Shown: positions 29,735-38,318 of the stretch, one piece after another
Layout of the letters: the number at the start of each line of letters is the position of its first letter
Numbering within the stretch: the stretch's first letter is position 1
Source: Wenzhouxiangella sp. XN79A
Lineage (GTDB): Bacteria; Pseudomonadota; Gammaproteobacteria; Xanthomonadales; Wenzhouxiangellaceae
Direction of reading: 5' to 3'
NCBI RefSeq assembly: GCF_012272825.1
Contig: NZ_JAAWWS010000166.1
Coordinates: 11,601 to 75,600 of the forward strand
DNA: 64,000 nt
Program-made: the position numbers and the translations under genes
The notes under the pieces: model-generated
Seen by the model: only the letters and a program-made list of their open reading frames with translations
Told to the model about the DNA's origin: nothing
Databases searched by the model: none

Positions 29735-30706
29735 GTGCCGATCGTGGCGTACCGAATCCAGCCGGGAGAGACCGTGCAGGCGGCGGTTCACCGGATTGCA
29801 GGCGAACAGTCGGACAAGGCCCTGCGCGACCTGTCCGGCGAGCGCGAGGGCGATGTCGAGGCGGCCGTCCACGATGCCCGCAAGCGCTGCAAGAAGCTGC
29901 GCGGTCTGCTCCGCCTGGTCCGGCCGGTCATCGGCGAGCTGTACGCGCCCGGCAACCGTGCCTTCCGCGACGCCGCGCGTCGACTCGGTCCCTATCGCGA
30001 CGCGCACGCGCTGCTGGAGACCTTCGATCGCCTCGGCGCCGTCGCTCCCGGCCGCGGTCGCGACCGTGAACCCCTGGCGGCGGTGCGCGACGGCCTGGCC
30101 GCCGACGCCGAGCGCGCCTCGACCGCGTTGCGCGACGGCGACGACGACCTGGAGGACGCCGCCCACGGCATCGAGGCGGGCGTCGAACGGGCCCGGCGCG
30201 TCCGGATCGACGCCGCCGTCGGCCCGTTGGACGCATCCGCGGTCCGGCCCGGACTGAAGAAGACCTACAAGCGAGGACACAAGGCCCGACGCACGGCCGC
30301 CGACAGCGCCTCGCCGGAGGACTTCCACGAGTGGCGCAAGCGCTGCAAGTACACCTGGTACCACCTTCGGCTCGTCGGCCACGCTGCGCCGTGGGTCCTC
30401 GGTCCGCTCGCCGACGGGTTCCACGCCCTGTCCAACACCCTCGGGGACGCCCATGATCTTCACGTGCTGAGCGAACGGCTCGGCGCCGAACCGCAGCGCT
30501 ACGGCGGCTCCGATGCGGTCGATCGGGTGCACGTACTCGCCGGCGGCGTTCGTCTCCGACTCGAGCACGCCGCGCTGCGCGGCGGCGCCGTCCTGTATGC
30601 CGAGCCACCGGGTCGCTTCGCCGATCGCCTCGCTCGCTACTGGCAGACGTTCCGCAGCGACGGCGTCGAACCGCCGCTGCCCGAACTCGACGATTCGATC
30701 GATTGA
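29735..30706 (+). CDS. CHAD domain protein
   Basis: 323 residues forming a CHAD helical domain, which binds polyphosphate through conserved His and basic residues: VHDARKRCKKLRGLLRLVRP near residue 45 and FHEWRKRCKYTWYHLRL near 205 are the repeated HxxRKRxKxxR signatures. No CYTH phosphatase domain is fused, and none is nearby. The start is GTG at 29735; a second GTG at 29744 is possible. It is likely a polyphosphate-associated protein rather than an enzyme. Confidence 0.9.
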   Translation: MPIVAYRIQPGETVQAAVHRIAGEQSDKALRDLSGEREGDVEAAVHDARKRCKKLRGLLRLVRPVIGELYAPGNRAFRDAARRLGPYRDAHALLETFDRLGAVAPGRGRDREPLAAVRDGLAADAERASTALRDGDDDLEDAAHGIEAGVERARRVRIDAAVGPLDASAVRPGLKKTYKRGHKARRTAADSASPEDFHEWRKRCKYTWYHLRLVGHAAPWVLGPLADGFHALSNTLGDAHDLHVLSERLGAEPQRYGGSDAVDRVHVLAGGVRLRLEHAALRGGAVLYAEPPGRFADRLARYWQTFRSDGVEPPLPELDDSID

Positions 30707-30786
30707 ACGGGATCGACGAGCCGCATCGGTGCTCGTCGACCGCCCACGCCGCCCGAACTTCACCACGAAATTCCAAGGAGCCCGAC

Positions 30787-31623
30787 ATGCATCACTCGCC
30801 GATCCCGACCCTTCTGCTTGCGTCTCTTTTGATCATCGGCTGTTCCGATCGAGAGCCCTCCGGCGACGCGGACAGTCCGCGGGCGGATCGCTCCGCGCAG
30901 GCCACGGACTCGCCCGGCTCGGCCGAAGCCGAGGACCGCAACGACGGCATGGACGCCGCCACGCCGGCGCTGGCCGAGGACGACGTCGCGTTCATGAAGC
31001 GACTCGGCCTGATCCGGGGCCACCTGCACGCCGGGCACGCGCTGTACGTCGACGGCCGATCCGCCATGGCGGAAACGCACATGAAACATCCGCGCGACGA
31101 GTTGTACGCGGGACTGGTCCCGGCCATCGAGGCGCGCGGGCTGAAACCGTTCGATGCGGAACTGACGGCGTTGAAACGGGCCGTCGAAGCCGGGGCGCCG
31201 AGCGAGGACGTCACCGCGGCCTGGCGCGAGGTCGACGGCGCCATCGAGTCCATCGAGCGCGCCACCGCGGCCTCGCCGCGCGACGAACTGCTGGCGGTGG
31301 CCGCCATGCTCGATACGGCCGCCGAGGAGTACGCCATCGGCGTGGTCGACGGGGTGGTCGACAACGTCCACGAATACCAGGATGCCTGGGGATTCACCCA
31401 GGTGGCGCTGGAGCGCATCGGTCAGATCGTCGTGACCACCGATGTCGAGCGCGAGGTGACCGCCGAAGCCGGGGTCGCGATCTCCAGCCTCGAGGACCTG
31501 TGGCCGAACCTCGACCCGAAGGTTCGGCTCGACGCAGATGAAACGCGGATCATCGATGCCGCCGACAGGGTCCGCGCACTGGCCGATGACCTGGAGACGG
31601 AAACCGGCGCGGCCTCGACCTGA
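30787..31623 (+). CDS. Lipoprotein with helical periplasmic domain
   Basis: 278 residues starting at the ATG at 30787, with an AAGGAG six bases upstream. The lipobox is SLLIIGC with Cys at about 18. A disordered, acidic Ser/Asp-rich linker (20-65) leads to a helical bundle with HLHAGHALYVDGRSAMAETHMKHP and LYAGLVPAIEARG. His and Met residues spaced along helices recall imelysin-like or metal-binding periplasmic proteins, but no family was confirmed. It is convergent with the heme oxygenase gene, with a 20-base gap carrying the palindrome CCGTTCGAACGG (31632-31643). Confidence 0.65.
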   Translation: MHHSPIPTLLLASLLIIGCSDREPSGDADSPRADRSAQATDSPGSAEAEDRNDGMDAATPALAEDDVAFMKRLGLIRGHLHAGHALYVDGRSAMAETHMKHPRDELYAGLVPAIEARGLKPFDAELTALKRAVEAGAPSEDVTAAWREVDGAIESIERATAASPRDELLAVAAMLDTAAEEYAIGVVDGVVDNVHEYQDAWGFTQVALERIGQIVVTTDVEREVTAEAGVAISSLEDLWPNLDPKVRLDADETRIIDAADRVRALADDLETETGAAST

Positions 31624-31643
31624 CAGCGGCCCCGTTCGAACGG

Positions 31644-32258
31644 TCAGACCGGCAGAGGCTCTCCGACCGACGCGGTCGCGGTGATCCGGAGCACGCCGCA
31701 CGCCGAGACGTCCATGTAGTCGCGAAGTGCGCCGAACGTCGAACGCGCCCCGGCAACGACCGCGTCCGGATCGACGGTGTCATCGGATTCCGCGGCATCG
31801 AGGAAGGCGCGGAAGCCAGGCCAGTGGACGGTTCGCATCGCGTAATAGGCCGTGCACAGCCGGGCGTGGGAACCGAATCGCTCGGTCAGACGCTTGCAGA
31901 TCAACCGCGCACCCAGGGTCGATCCTTCGAGCACGTAGATGGCGCCCAGACGTTCGGAATCGGTTCGCGGCAGCCAGCCATCGTAGGAAGACCGGACCCG
32001 GGGTCGGCGGGTCACGCCGGACAGGTAGGCGAGATCACGATCGACCCGGGGCAAGCGGGGGATGTAGCTGTACTTCGCGCTGTGGAACAAGGCAAGTTCC
32101 GGATCGAAACGGCAGAAGAAACAGGCCCAATGCCCGAGCAGCAGGGCGTATTCATCGAGATCGAAATCCGGGCGAAAGATCGATTTCAGCAACTCGGCTT
32201 CTTCGACGGCGCGGTGGTCGTCGACGGTAGCGTGGCGAAGCGTATCGGCAAGTCCCAT
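31644..32258 (-). CDS. Biliverdin-producing heme oxygenase
   Basis: 204-residue heme oxygenase that opens heme to biliverdin, CO and Fe2+, drawing electrons from a reductase or ferredoxin. His15 in TVDDHRAVE is the likely proximal heme ligand, and the distal-helix signature GAIYVLEGSTLGARLI is well kept, as in bacteriophytochrome-associated enzymes. It is the last gene of the bilin operon, 17 bases after the FAD reductase, with an AGGAG Shine-Dalgarno seven bases before its ATG. The isomer made (IX-alpha or other) cannot be told from sequence. Confidence 0.9.
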   Translation of the reverse strand: MGLADTLRHATVDDHRAVEEAELLKSIFRPDFDLDEYALLLGHWACFFCRFDPELALFHSAKYSYIPRLPRVDRDLAYLSGVTRRPRVRSSYDGWLPRTDSERLGAIYVLEGSTLGARLICKRLTERFGSHARLCTAYYAMRTVHWPGFRAFLDAAESDDTVDPDAVVAGARSTFGALRDYMDVSACGVLRITATASVGEPLPV

Positions 32259-32275
32259 GTTCGTTTCTCCTGGTT

Positions 32276-33463
32276 TCAGGCCGCCGGCTTCAGGACGGTC
32301 CGGACGATCTGGAGTTGGTCGGCTTCGGCAGAGCGGCCGATCAGGCGACTCGAGAGCATTTCTGCCGTTTCGGAGTCCATCCGATAGTTCACCATGCTGA
32401 CCCGCCGCACCAGGTCATCCTCGGTCAGGATGCAGATTCCCTGCTCCTTGGAATCCGACCAGTCCTCGCCGATCGCCTTCATCTCGGCGGCATTGCCGAC
32501 GCCGATCGATTCCAGGCGCATGTCCAGGAATTCCGAATACAGGAAGGAACTCGGCTTGAACTGCACGTCGTCACCGGCCAGGTTGCGGCCGGCGGCGGCT
32601 CCGGACCGGAGCGCATTCTCTTCGTGGCGAAAACTCGAGGCCTGCACTCCGAAGCGCGCGACATCCCCGCAGGCAAACACGTCCTCGAGCCCCTTGATCC
32701 GGAGCCGAGCGTCCACCGCCAGGCCGTGCCTGGAGACTTCCGGATCGTGCGAAACGAAGTCGACGCTCGGCTGCTGGCCGATGACCGGAATGACCACATC
32801 GGCATCGAGCTGCTTGCCGTCGCTGAGCTGGACCCGCCCGCCCGGCTCGAGCCGGATCGCACGGCGACCGGTAATGCACTCGATTCCGGCAGCCTGCAGC
32901 CGCGCCCGGATCCGTACAGCCAGCGGTTCCGACAGATAGCCGGTCAGCGGCGCCTCGGAGGAGATCACGAGTTTGACGCGGATTCCGTTGGCACTCAGGG
33001 AGCTGGCCAGCTCCACGCCGAGCAGACCGCCACCGATGACCACGGCCGATCCTCCCGCCGCCAGTTTCTGTCGGACGCGACGGAAATCGGCGAGCGAATT
33101 GAAGTACACCGCTTCGGCGCAATCGCCCGGAAGCCGGCGGGGCTGTAGACCGGTGGCGATCAGCAACTGCTCGTAGCGCACTTTCTCTCCGGATGAAAGG
33201 GTCAGCAGATGCCGATCGAAGTCGGCTTCCGTGACCCGCGTCGCCGGGTGATACTCAACGCCGAACCGGGCCGGGTTGTAGAAACAATCGGAAACGGCCA
33301 TGCCTTTCCACAGCTGCTTGCTCAAAGGCGGCTTGCGGACCGGCATGTCCGACTGATCGGACAGCATCATGATCGTGGACACCGTGTCCCGGGAGCGGAA
33401 CGACTTGACGGCGGCCATTGCCGCCATCCCGCCACCGATTACAACGAGGTCATGAAATATCAT
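32276..33463 (-). CDS. FAD/NAD(P)H-dependent reductase (AIF/ferredoxin-reductase type)
   Basis: 395-residue pyridine nucleotide-disulfide oxidoreductase-type flavoprotein with FAD motif VVIGGGMAAMAA at the N-terminus, NAD(P)H motif VVIGGGLLGVELASSL (about 140-160), and VFACGDVARFG near 275. It has no redox CxxC. Its family includes putidaredoxin/rubredoxin reductases that feed [2Fe-2S] proteins, so it probably reduces the operon's ferredoxin for the heme oxygenase and bilin reductase. The ATG at 33463 is used; it overlaps the end of the phosphatase gene by 14 bases. Confidence 0.82.
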   Translation of the reverse strand: MIFHDLVVIGGGMAAMAAVKSFRSRDTVSTIMMLSDQSDMPVRKPPLSKQLWKGMAVSDCFYNPARFGVEYHPATRVTEADFDRHLLTLSSGEKVRYEQLLIATGLQPRRLPGDCAEAVYFNSLADFRRVRQKLAAGGSAVVIGGGLLGVELASSLSANGIRVKLVISSEAPLTGYLSEPLAVRIRARLQAAGIECITGRRAIRLEPGGRVQLSDGKQLDADVVIPVIGQQPSVDFVSHDPEVSRHGLAVDARLRIKGLEDVFACGDVARFGVQASSFRHEENALRSGAAAGRNLAGDDVQFKPSSFLYSEFLDMRLESIGVGNAAEMKAIGEDWSDSKEQGICILTEDDLVRRVSMVNYRMDSETAEMLSSRLIGRSAEADQLQIVRTVLKPAA

Positions 33464-33971
33464 TATCGAAGCCCCTGTCTTGATTCCACGTCGATTCGAT
33501 CCACAACAACGCCGCCAGTGCCAACCTGGTGAGCCGGAGCTCGTCGTTCGTCCGGGCCACGGCCGCCCAGGCACTCAGGGGATCGAGCCTCCGAGCGACC
33601 ATCAGCCCGGCGGCGGCGACAAGCGGGGATCGGCTGAGACCGAGATGACAGAACACCACGACGCGCTCGCCCTGCTCGAGTGAACGGACCAACGCCCGCA
33701 CCGCTCGCAGAAGATTGGCGCGAAGCACCGGCGTGGAGTGCTCGAGAAAATCCCGGGCGCCGAGCTGCTCTCGACCGTCCCACGGGTCCGATGCGGAGAA
33801 AGGATCGGCCAGCCGGAAGACCATGCCTTCGATTTCGATCGGAGTCTCGTCGCGATCGAGAAGATCGGACGCACCGACACCGCACAGACTGATCCAGCGA
33901 TTGAAGCCCTCGCGCTGCCAACCTCGAAACGCTTCGCTATCCGGCAGAGGTGACACGGTCACCGCGTTCAC
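33450..33971 (-). CDS. Cys-based dual-specificity-type phosphatase
   Basis: 173 residues with GTG start at 33971, favoured by GAGGG eight bases upstream and an 11-base gap from the previous gene. The signature CHLGLSRSP gives catalytic Cys108-x5-Arg114 on a P-loop, as in DSP/PTP enzymes; the residue before Cys is Phe rather than the usual His. Asp56 or Asp62 (LADPFSASDPW) could be the general acid. In an operon with a Ser/Thr kinase it is likely to reverse that phosphorylation. Weak similarity means the substrate class is uncertain. Confidence 0.75.
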   Translation of the reverse strand: MNAVTVSPLPDSEAFRGWQREGFNRWISLCGVGASDLLDRDETPIEIEGMVFRLADPFSASDPWDGREQLGARDFLEHSTPVLRANLLRAVRALVRSLEQGERVVVFCHLGLSRSPLVAAAGLMVARRLDPLSAWAAVARTNDELRLTRLALAALLWIESTWNQDRGFDNDIS

Positions 33972-33982
33972 CGCGCCGGCCC

Positions 33983-34594
33983 TCACGCGGCGTGGCTCCG
34001 CGGCGACCGGACGTAGCCCTCGAATTCGTCGAGCACGTCGAGACAGTCCGCGTCGAGCCGGCCGCCGTGATCGGCACCGGACGGATCGAAAAAGAAGAGC
34101 CCCGCCCAACTCGTTGCATCCAGCATCTGCATCTGCGCGAGCAACTGAGCCTTGGACGGCAGCGCGAACGGGACCGGGTCACTATCGGCAAGCAGGATGG
34201 AGAATCGGTCGACCATCTGGAGCGCGTAGGCGAACCGACTGATCTCGGCCAGGTGCAACAGCACGACGATGCGTTGATACGGCACATCGATAGACCGGAG
34301 AAGCGACAGTGCACCGGCGCTCGACTCCGGCGGAACCGCCGGACGGGAACCGAGCACGACCGGATTGCGCATGCCATCGAAGACTTCCCCGAGGCGATGG
34401 ATGCGCTGCGCACGCCCGAGCAGGCCGGCCACGCCGAAGCGCGCGATTCCCTGCTGATCGAAGACCGGGGCAAGCACCGAGCTTGCGCTGAGCTCGATGA
34501 CCAGCGAACTGCCGTCGTCGACCACACCGAGGGCATCGAGATGACGGACGGCAAGCGGATTCGTGTACAGAATGCATTCGATCGAATTTCTCAT
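33983..34594 (-). CDS. Unknown bilin-operon protein, 203 aa
   Basis: I recognise no family. The 203-residue protein is mixed alpha/beta, with no signal peptide or membrane helix. The N-terminal half has strand-helix alternation (SIECILYTNPLAVRHLDALG, SLVIELSASSVLAPVF), the middle a segment rich in Arg/Leu helix (RIVVLLHLAEISRFAYALQM), and the end an acidic helix. Its ATG overlaps the kinase stop (ATGA), so it is translated with the kinase and may be its partner or regulator. Confidence 0.55.
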   Translation of the reverse strand: MRNSIECILYTNPLAVRHLDALGVVDDGSSLVIELSASSVLAPVFDQQGIARFGVAGLLGRAQRIHRLGEVFDGMRNPVVLGSRPAVPPESSAGALSLLRSIDVPYQRIVVLLHLAEISRFAYALQMVDRFSILLADSDPVPFALPSKAQLLAQMQMLDATSWAGLFFFDPSGADHGGRLDADCLDVLDEFEGYVRSPRSHAA

Positions 34595-36231
34595 GGACGG
34601 ACCTCACCTTCTTGCGGTTGATCGGGCTCGCCGGTACTGGGCTCGATCGAACGCCTCTGACGTGGACGGAGCCGGAGCGGAGACAGCCATTGCCGTCGGA
34701 CCCGCCCGGTTTCGGAAAAGGAATAGAGTCGGACCTGGCCGGATTGAAGCCAGGCAATGCAGCCGTTTCGCGTCAGCGATACGTTTCGAGTGCCGGGATC
34801 CAGCGCGATCCGCTGGCGACAGATGCCGTTCTCGATCGTCTGCGCTTCGAACGACACCGGCCGCTGCACGCTGCGCAGCAGCAAGCGAAGCGAGCCGTCC
34901 TGCGAAACTCGCAATCCCTCGGCCATGCCGTCGAGGTCACGCGACCAGCGCACGACGAGATTCCGGTCTCGGCAGACCAGTCGATCCTGCAGGTTGCCCT
35001 CGATCACATAACAGCGGTCCGTCGTCAGCGCGATCAGGTCGCTGTTGACGAACCCTTCGAGTCGCGTCCGCGCGATATCGGCGCTGCCGCGCGAGGCGCA
35101 GAACAGCCAGTTGTTGCTCAGCCAGGCCTCGCCGTCCTCTGCAACGGCAATCGCGTCGGGCACGTGCCGCAGCCAGCGGACATGGCTCAGCCGGTCGAAC
35201 TCGACGCACCACTGCCACAGGTCGGAGCCCTGAACGAAGTACAGTTCGTCGCCATGCCAGATCGGCGATACGCTCGAGCACGATACGGAGCCGATGGTGC
35301 GGCCCGTGGCCTCACGGACCACGAGATTGCATCCGGCGTGGAACGCCACAAAGCGGCCGTCGTCGCTGGACAGGACGGTGTCGAAAGGGCCACGATGCGA
35401 GCGCGCATGCCGCTTCACCAGGCCTGCCGGAACGACCGTCGCTGATCGCGGCAATACGGACCGATCGTCGCTTGCGCCCTTCATCAGCAACGCCAGCGCT
35501 TCACTGGCGTGCTCGGGCCGATTCCGTTCGTCGTTCTGGAGCAGACGGGACAGCAGGTTGCGCAGCGCCAGGCAGGGCACGCCGGACAATTCGGGAATCG
35601 TGTAGCGCGCCTCGCGATAGATCGCAGAGGGCATGCCACGGTTCGGCACGCTGCCGCGCAGCGCTTCCAGCAGGACAATCCCCAGCGAAAACAGATCGGA
35701 ACGAAGCGACGGGTGGCCGTCGACCGATTCCGGAGCCTCGTACGCCGGAGATGCCGAACGCCATTTCTGCTGCTCGACTTCCTGGAAATACGCGCTGCTG
35801 CCGAAGTCGGCGAGAAAGAACCTCAGTGAGCTGCCGTCTCTACGAACGAGGATATTCTCGGGCTTCAAGTCGCTATGGAGCATCCGCTGCGCATGCAGGC
35901 AACGCAACGCAACCATCAGATCGTGCGCCAGCCGCTTGACCAGGTCCGGAGACCAGATCGATCGCCGTCGAAGCCACTTTCGCAGGCTGCCGGAGGAGAA
36001 CCACGGGTAGATGAGCGCACAACGCGTGTTATCGATGAACACGGTATCGAGCGGCGCGACGATCTGGTCGCGGACCGGAAGAGCGAACACGTTGAGTTCC
36101 CGACGGTAGCGGTTGCCATCGACCAGCTTGATGAAGACCTTGTTGCGATCGTTGTTGTCGAAGGCGACGTACACGTTGTCGTTCGGGCCGCCCCGGATCG
36201 GACGGATTCCGGAGTACGCGCCACCGAGCAT
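34591..36231 (-). CDS. Ser/Thr protein kinase with propeller-like C-terminal domain
   Basis: 546 residues (ATG at 36231; an in-frame GTG at 36255 would overlap the V4R gene by 20 bases). The kinase has the catalytic Lys35 (VFIKLVD), HSDLKPEN with Asp121 and Asn126, ADFGSS with Asp142, and SPAYEAPE. The glycine loop (RPIRGGPNDNV) is loose. The last 230 residues are strand-rich repeats (VREATGRTIGSVSC, LVCRDRNLVVRWSRDL) that look like a quinoprotein/WD40 propeller and may read out a partner. No membrane helix: a cytosolic kinase, unlike the one at 24676. I recall that the cyanobacterial V4R/ferredoxin cluster also carries a Ser/Thr kinase (SpkG). Confidence 0.85.
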   Translation of the reverse strand: MLGGAYSGIRPIRGGPNDNVYVAFDNNDRNKVFIKLVDGNRYRRELNVFALPVRDQIVAPLDTVFIDNTRCALIYPWFSSGSLRKWLRRRSIWSPDLVKRLAHDLMVALRCLHAQRMLHSDLKPENILVRRDGSSLRFFLADFGSSAYFQEVEQQKWRSASPAYEAPESVDGHPSLRSDLFSLGIVLLEALRGSVPNRGMPSAIYREARYTIPELSGVPCLALRNLLSRLLQNDERNRPEHASEALALLMKGASDDRSVLPRSATVVPAGLVKRHARSHRGPFDTVLSSDDGRFVAFHAGCNLVVREATGRTIGSVSCSSVSPIWHGDELYFVQGSDLWQWCVEFDRLSHVRWLRHVPDAIAVAEDGEAWLSNNWLFCASRGSADIARTRLEGFVNSDLIALTTDRCYVIEGNLQDRLVCRDRNLVVRWSRDLDGMAEGLRVSQDGSLRLLLRSVQRPVSFEAQTIENGICRQRIALDPGTRNVSLTRNGCIAWLQSGQVRLYSFSETGRVRRQWLSPLRLRPRQRRSIEPSTGEPDQPQEGEVRP

Positions 36232-36235
36232 GGTT

Positions 36236-36910
36236 TCAACGACAGAGGAATTCACAGATCTCGTCCGGTGGCGTCCGGTCGTCGACCATCGAGCGAATCT
36301 GGTCGATGCGTGCCGGTGCGGTGATGAGGAATTCGGTCTGCGGGGCACCCAGTAGCGGTGAGGCGATCTCGGCGTAGTCCAGGTCGCGACGGCTCATGGC
36401 CTCGAACATTCCGACCAGCATGCCGCCGACCATGTGATCCACGGGCTCGGCGAGGTCGCTGAGCGCGCGCGCAAAGATGCTGTTCTTGAAGGTCACGCGG
36501 ATCAGGCCTGCCGAGCGAGCCATCGATAAATCGAAATCGGCCCGTCCCCACCCATGAAGCTGATAGTACGACTCCAGCACGGAGAAGAACGACTGCACCG
36601 AAAGACGGTCGAGGCCTTGCGGCGCGATCTCGTTGACCTGCCGGTTCAGCGTCTTGGCGGTGCGCCGACCCCAGGTGAGCCCGGCGGTCTTCAGAATCAG
36701 CGACCAGGCCTCGCCGGTTTCATGCAGCAGCGCTTCATAGATGCCCCGTATGACATCCTCGGACAAATAGATGACGCGATATTCGGCATAGCCGCGAACC
36801 GTCCCTTCGTCGAGCGTGTAACAGAGCTGATCTTCACCGAAGATCCGCTGGAGGACCATTTCCGTAGCTTCGGTCTGAGTCGTTTCCTGAATGGGTGCAG
36901 GGCTGGACAT
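36236..36910 (-). CDS. V4R-like protein (divergent)
   Basis: 224-residue protein of the same general build as the V4R protein at 38319: N-terminal helices, then PVDHMVGGMLVGMFEAMSR as the V4R helix, a strand, and PQTEFLITAP for the terminal strand. The Cys residues that mark the usual V4R end pattern are missing (the segment reads IASPLLGAPQTEFL). V4R domains bind small molecules, including in BchJ-like and regulator proteins. It follows the globin after three bases. The call rests on arrangement and gene context more than strong identity. Confidence 0.6.
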   Translation of the reverse strand: MSSPAPIQETTQTEATEMVLQRIFGEDQLCYTLDEGTVRGYAEYRVIYLSEDVIRGIYEALLHETGEAWSLILKTAGLTWGRRTAKTLNRQVNEIAPQGLDRLSVQSFFSVLESYYQLHGWGRADFDLSMARSAGLIRVTFKNSIFARALSDLAEPVDHMVGGMLVGMFEAMSRRDLDYAEIASPLLGAPQTEFLITAPARIDQIRSMVDDRTPPDEICEFLCR

Positions 36911-36913
36911 GGA

Positions 36914-37504
36914 TCAATCCCCGGTAAGAATTTCGCGAACGATTTCGACATGCGGCTTGAGCAGAAGGTAGTGCGGCTCGTCGAGCGATTGCTGGTAGTT
37001 ACGATCCATGAGGAGATAGGTCTCGTAGAGCGACTGCAACCCGTCCGGCAGGCCGTTGATGCGTTCGGCATCTTCATTGCTGCCGAACAGAACGCTCTCC
37101 TTCGGTTTGACCCGCCCCGGAAAATTGAAGGCCTGGAGAATGGTCTTGAGCCAGAACAGCAGCTTGTCCTTGTACCATTGATTGTCGTTCATCAACATGG
37201 CCTGAATGGCGTAGGTGCTTACGTTGGTCGCATCACGAACGCACTTCTCCGGTGCCAGTTTGTGCTTCTCGGCGTACGGGTAGACCTCGAAGATCCGGTT
37301 GATCGCATCGCTGACTACGTCGGCTTCCACCGCATAGGCGGCTTTTGCGGCATCCGCCCGCTCCGCCCAGTCCGGAAGAAGGCGTCGATAGATCGATAGT
37401 TCGTCTTCCGTCAGATGGCGGGCTTCGGCATCCTTGAATATCCGACGGAGTTCGTCGGGAAGTTCGGGTCGGGCAGTGTCGACCACTGCTGCATTGGCAC
37501 TCAT
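36914..37504 (-). CDS. Phycobiliprotein-like globin (BBAG-type, bilin-biosynthesis-associated)
   Basis: 196-residue all-helical protein. The segment EKCVRDATNVSTYAIQAML, with Cys88, Arg90 and Asp91, matches the phycobiliprotein C-x-R-D helix that holds bilin Cys84, followed by Trp110-Tyr111 and LLFWLKTIL like the next phycobiliprotein helix. LTEDELSIYRRLLPDW and AINRIFEVYPYAEKH correspond to the earlier helices. I infer a bilin-binding globin that is a relative of, not a true, phycobiliprotein. Its start overlaps the preceding stop (ATGA). Covalent binding would need the Cys and a lyase or self-attachment. Confidence 0.75.
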   Translation of the reverse strand: MSANAAVVDTARPELPDELRRIFKDAEARHLTEDELSIYRRLLPDWAERADAAKAAYAVEADVVSDAINRIFEVYPYAEKHKLAPEKCVRDATNVSTYAIQAMLMNDNQWYKDKLLFWLKTILQAFNFPGRVKPKESVLFGSNEDAERINGLPDGLQSLYETYLLMDRNYQQSLDEPHYLLLKPHVEIVREILTGD

Positions 37505-38316
37505 TCCTTGCCTCCTTCACTACGGCGGTTTTCGTTCTCGGAGCTTCGGTCCACGGCATCGTCGGTTGCTGCAGGCACCCGCTCCCGTTCACGCAGCTCG
37601 ACCACTCGCCGGACGTGGTCCGGAACCTCGCCGCCATCCGGGTCGACCGAGAAGCGCTCGCCCGGAGCGCCGTCGGCCGGATCCGCCGGATCGGATTCCG
37701 CCGTCGGGTCGTCGGCATGGGCGTCCGTGTCACCATCCCAGTTCAGGTTCTCGAAGAAATCCTGCGCGTCATCCTGCGCGTCGGATTTCCGTTCGTTCAT
37801 CGATCGCTCGACCGCCGATCGTTCGCTCATGCTTGGCTCCTCCTGCTTCGTTCCCGCGCCGTCCCAGGGCATGTCGCTAAGGAACTCCGCCGCGCCCTTC
37901 TCCACTTCATGACGCGATGCCTCACCGCCGACGTTCGCGCTTTCGGCATCCGTCGGCGAGCGGGGTGCCTCGCCTGGTTCCCAGGGCATTTCGGCAAACA
38001 GCTCCTCTGCCGTCTGATCGAATAGCGCGTCGGCCTCAGGATCGTCGGCCCGGCGTGGCTCCGGCGCCGCAGCTGTCGCTTTCGATGCAGGCCCGGCGAT
38101 CGCCACATCCGCATTCGTCGCCTCGGCTTTGTCCTCGATGCCGATGGCGTCAACGCCACCGGCCCCTACTTCCGAGCCGTCGACCGACGACGAGTGGACC
38201 GTGATGGGCTCGTAGAGCTCCAGTTCGTCGACCTCCTTCAACCCACGCACCTTCAGCGCCTTTCGCACCGTGGCCAGCGTGCCTCTCAACAGTCGAGCGT
38301 TCATGTCTTGGTTCAT
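37501..38316 (-). CDS. Acidic disordered protein with three Trp short motifs
   Basis: 271 residues, low-complexity and acidic apart from a short N-terminal basic helix (RLLRGTLATVRKALKVRG). Three copies of one motif lie in the disordered part: EELFAEMPWE (Trp112), EFLSDMPWD (Trp151) and DFFENLNWD (Trp193), i.e. acidic-(L/F)-(F/L)-x-x-(M/L)-(P/N)-W-acidic. No enzyme domain is seen. Such spaced motifs usually dock one partner several times, so this may be a scaffold or linker for V4R or globin proteins. It sits between them, two bases after the V4R gene and overlapping the globin start. Confidence 0.7.
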   Translation of the reverse strand: MNQDMNARLLRGTLATVRKALKVRGLKEVDELELYEPITVHSSSVDGSEVGAGGVDAIGIEDKAEATNADVAIAGPASKATAAAPEPRRADDPEADALFDQTAEELFAEMPWEPGEAPRSPTDAESANVGGEASRHEVEKGAAEFLSDMPWDGAGTKQEEPSMSERSAVERSMNERKSDAQDDAQDFFENLNWDGDTDAHADDPTAESDPADPADGAPGERFSVDPDGGEVPDHVRRVVELRERERVPAATDDAVDRSSENENRRSEGGKE

Positions 38317-38318
38317 GC

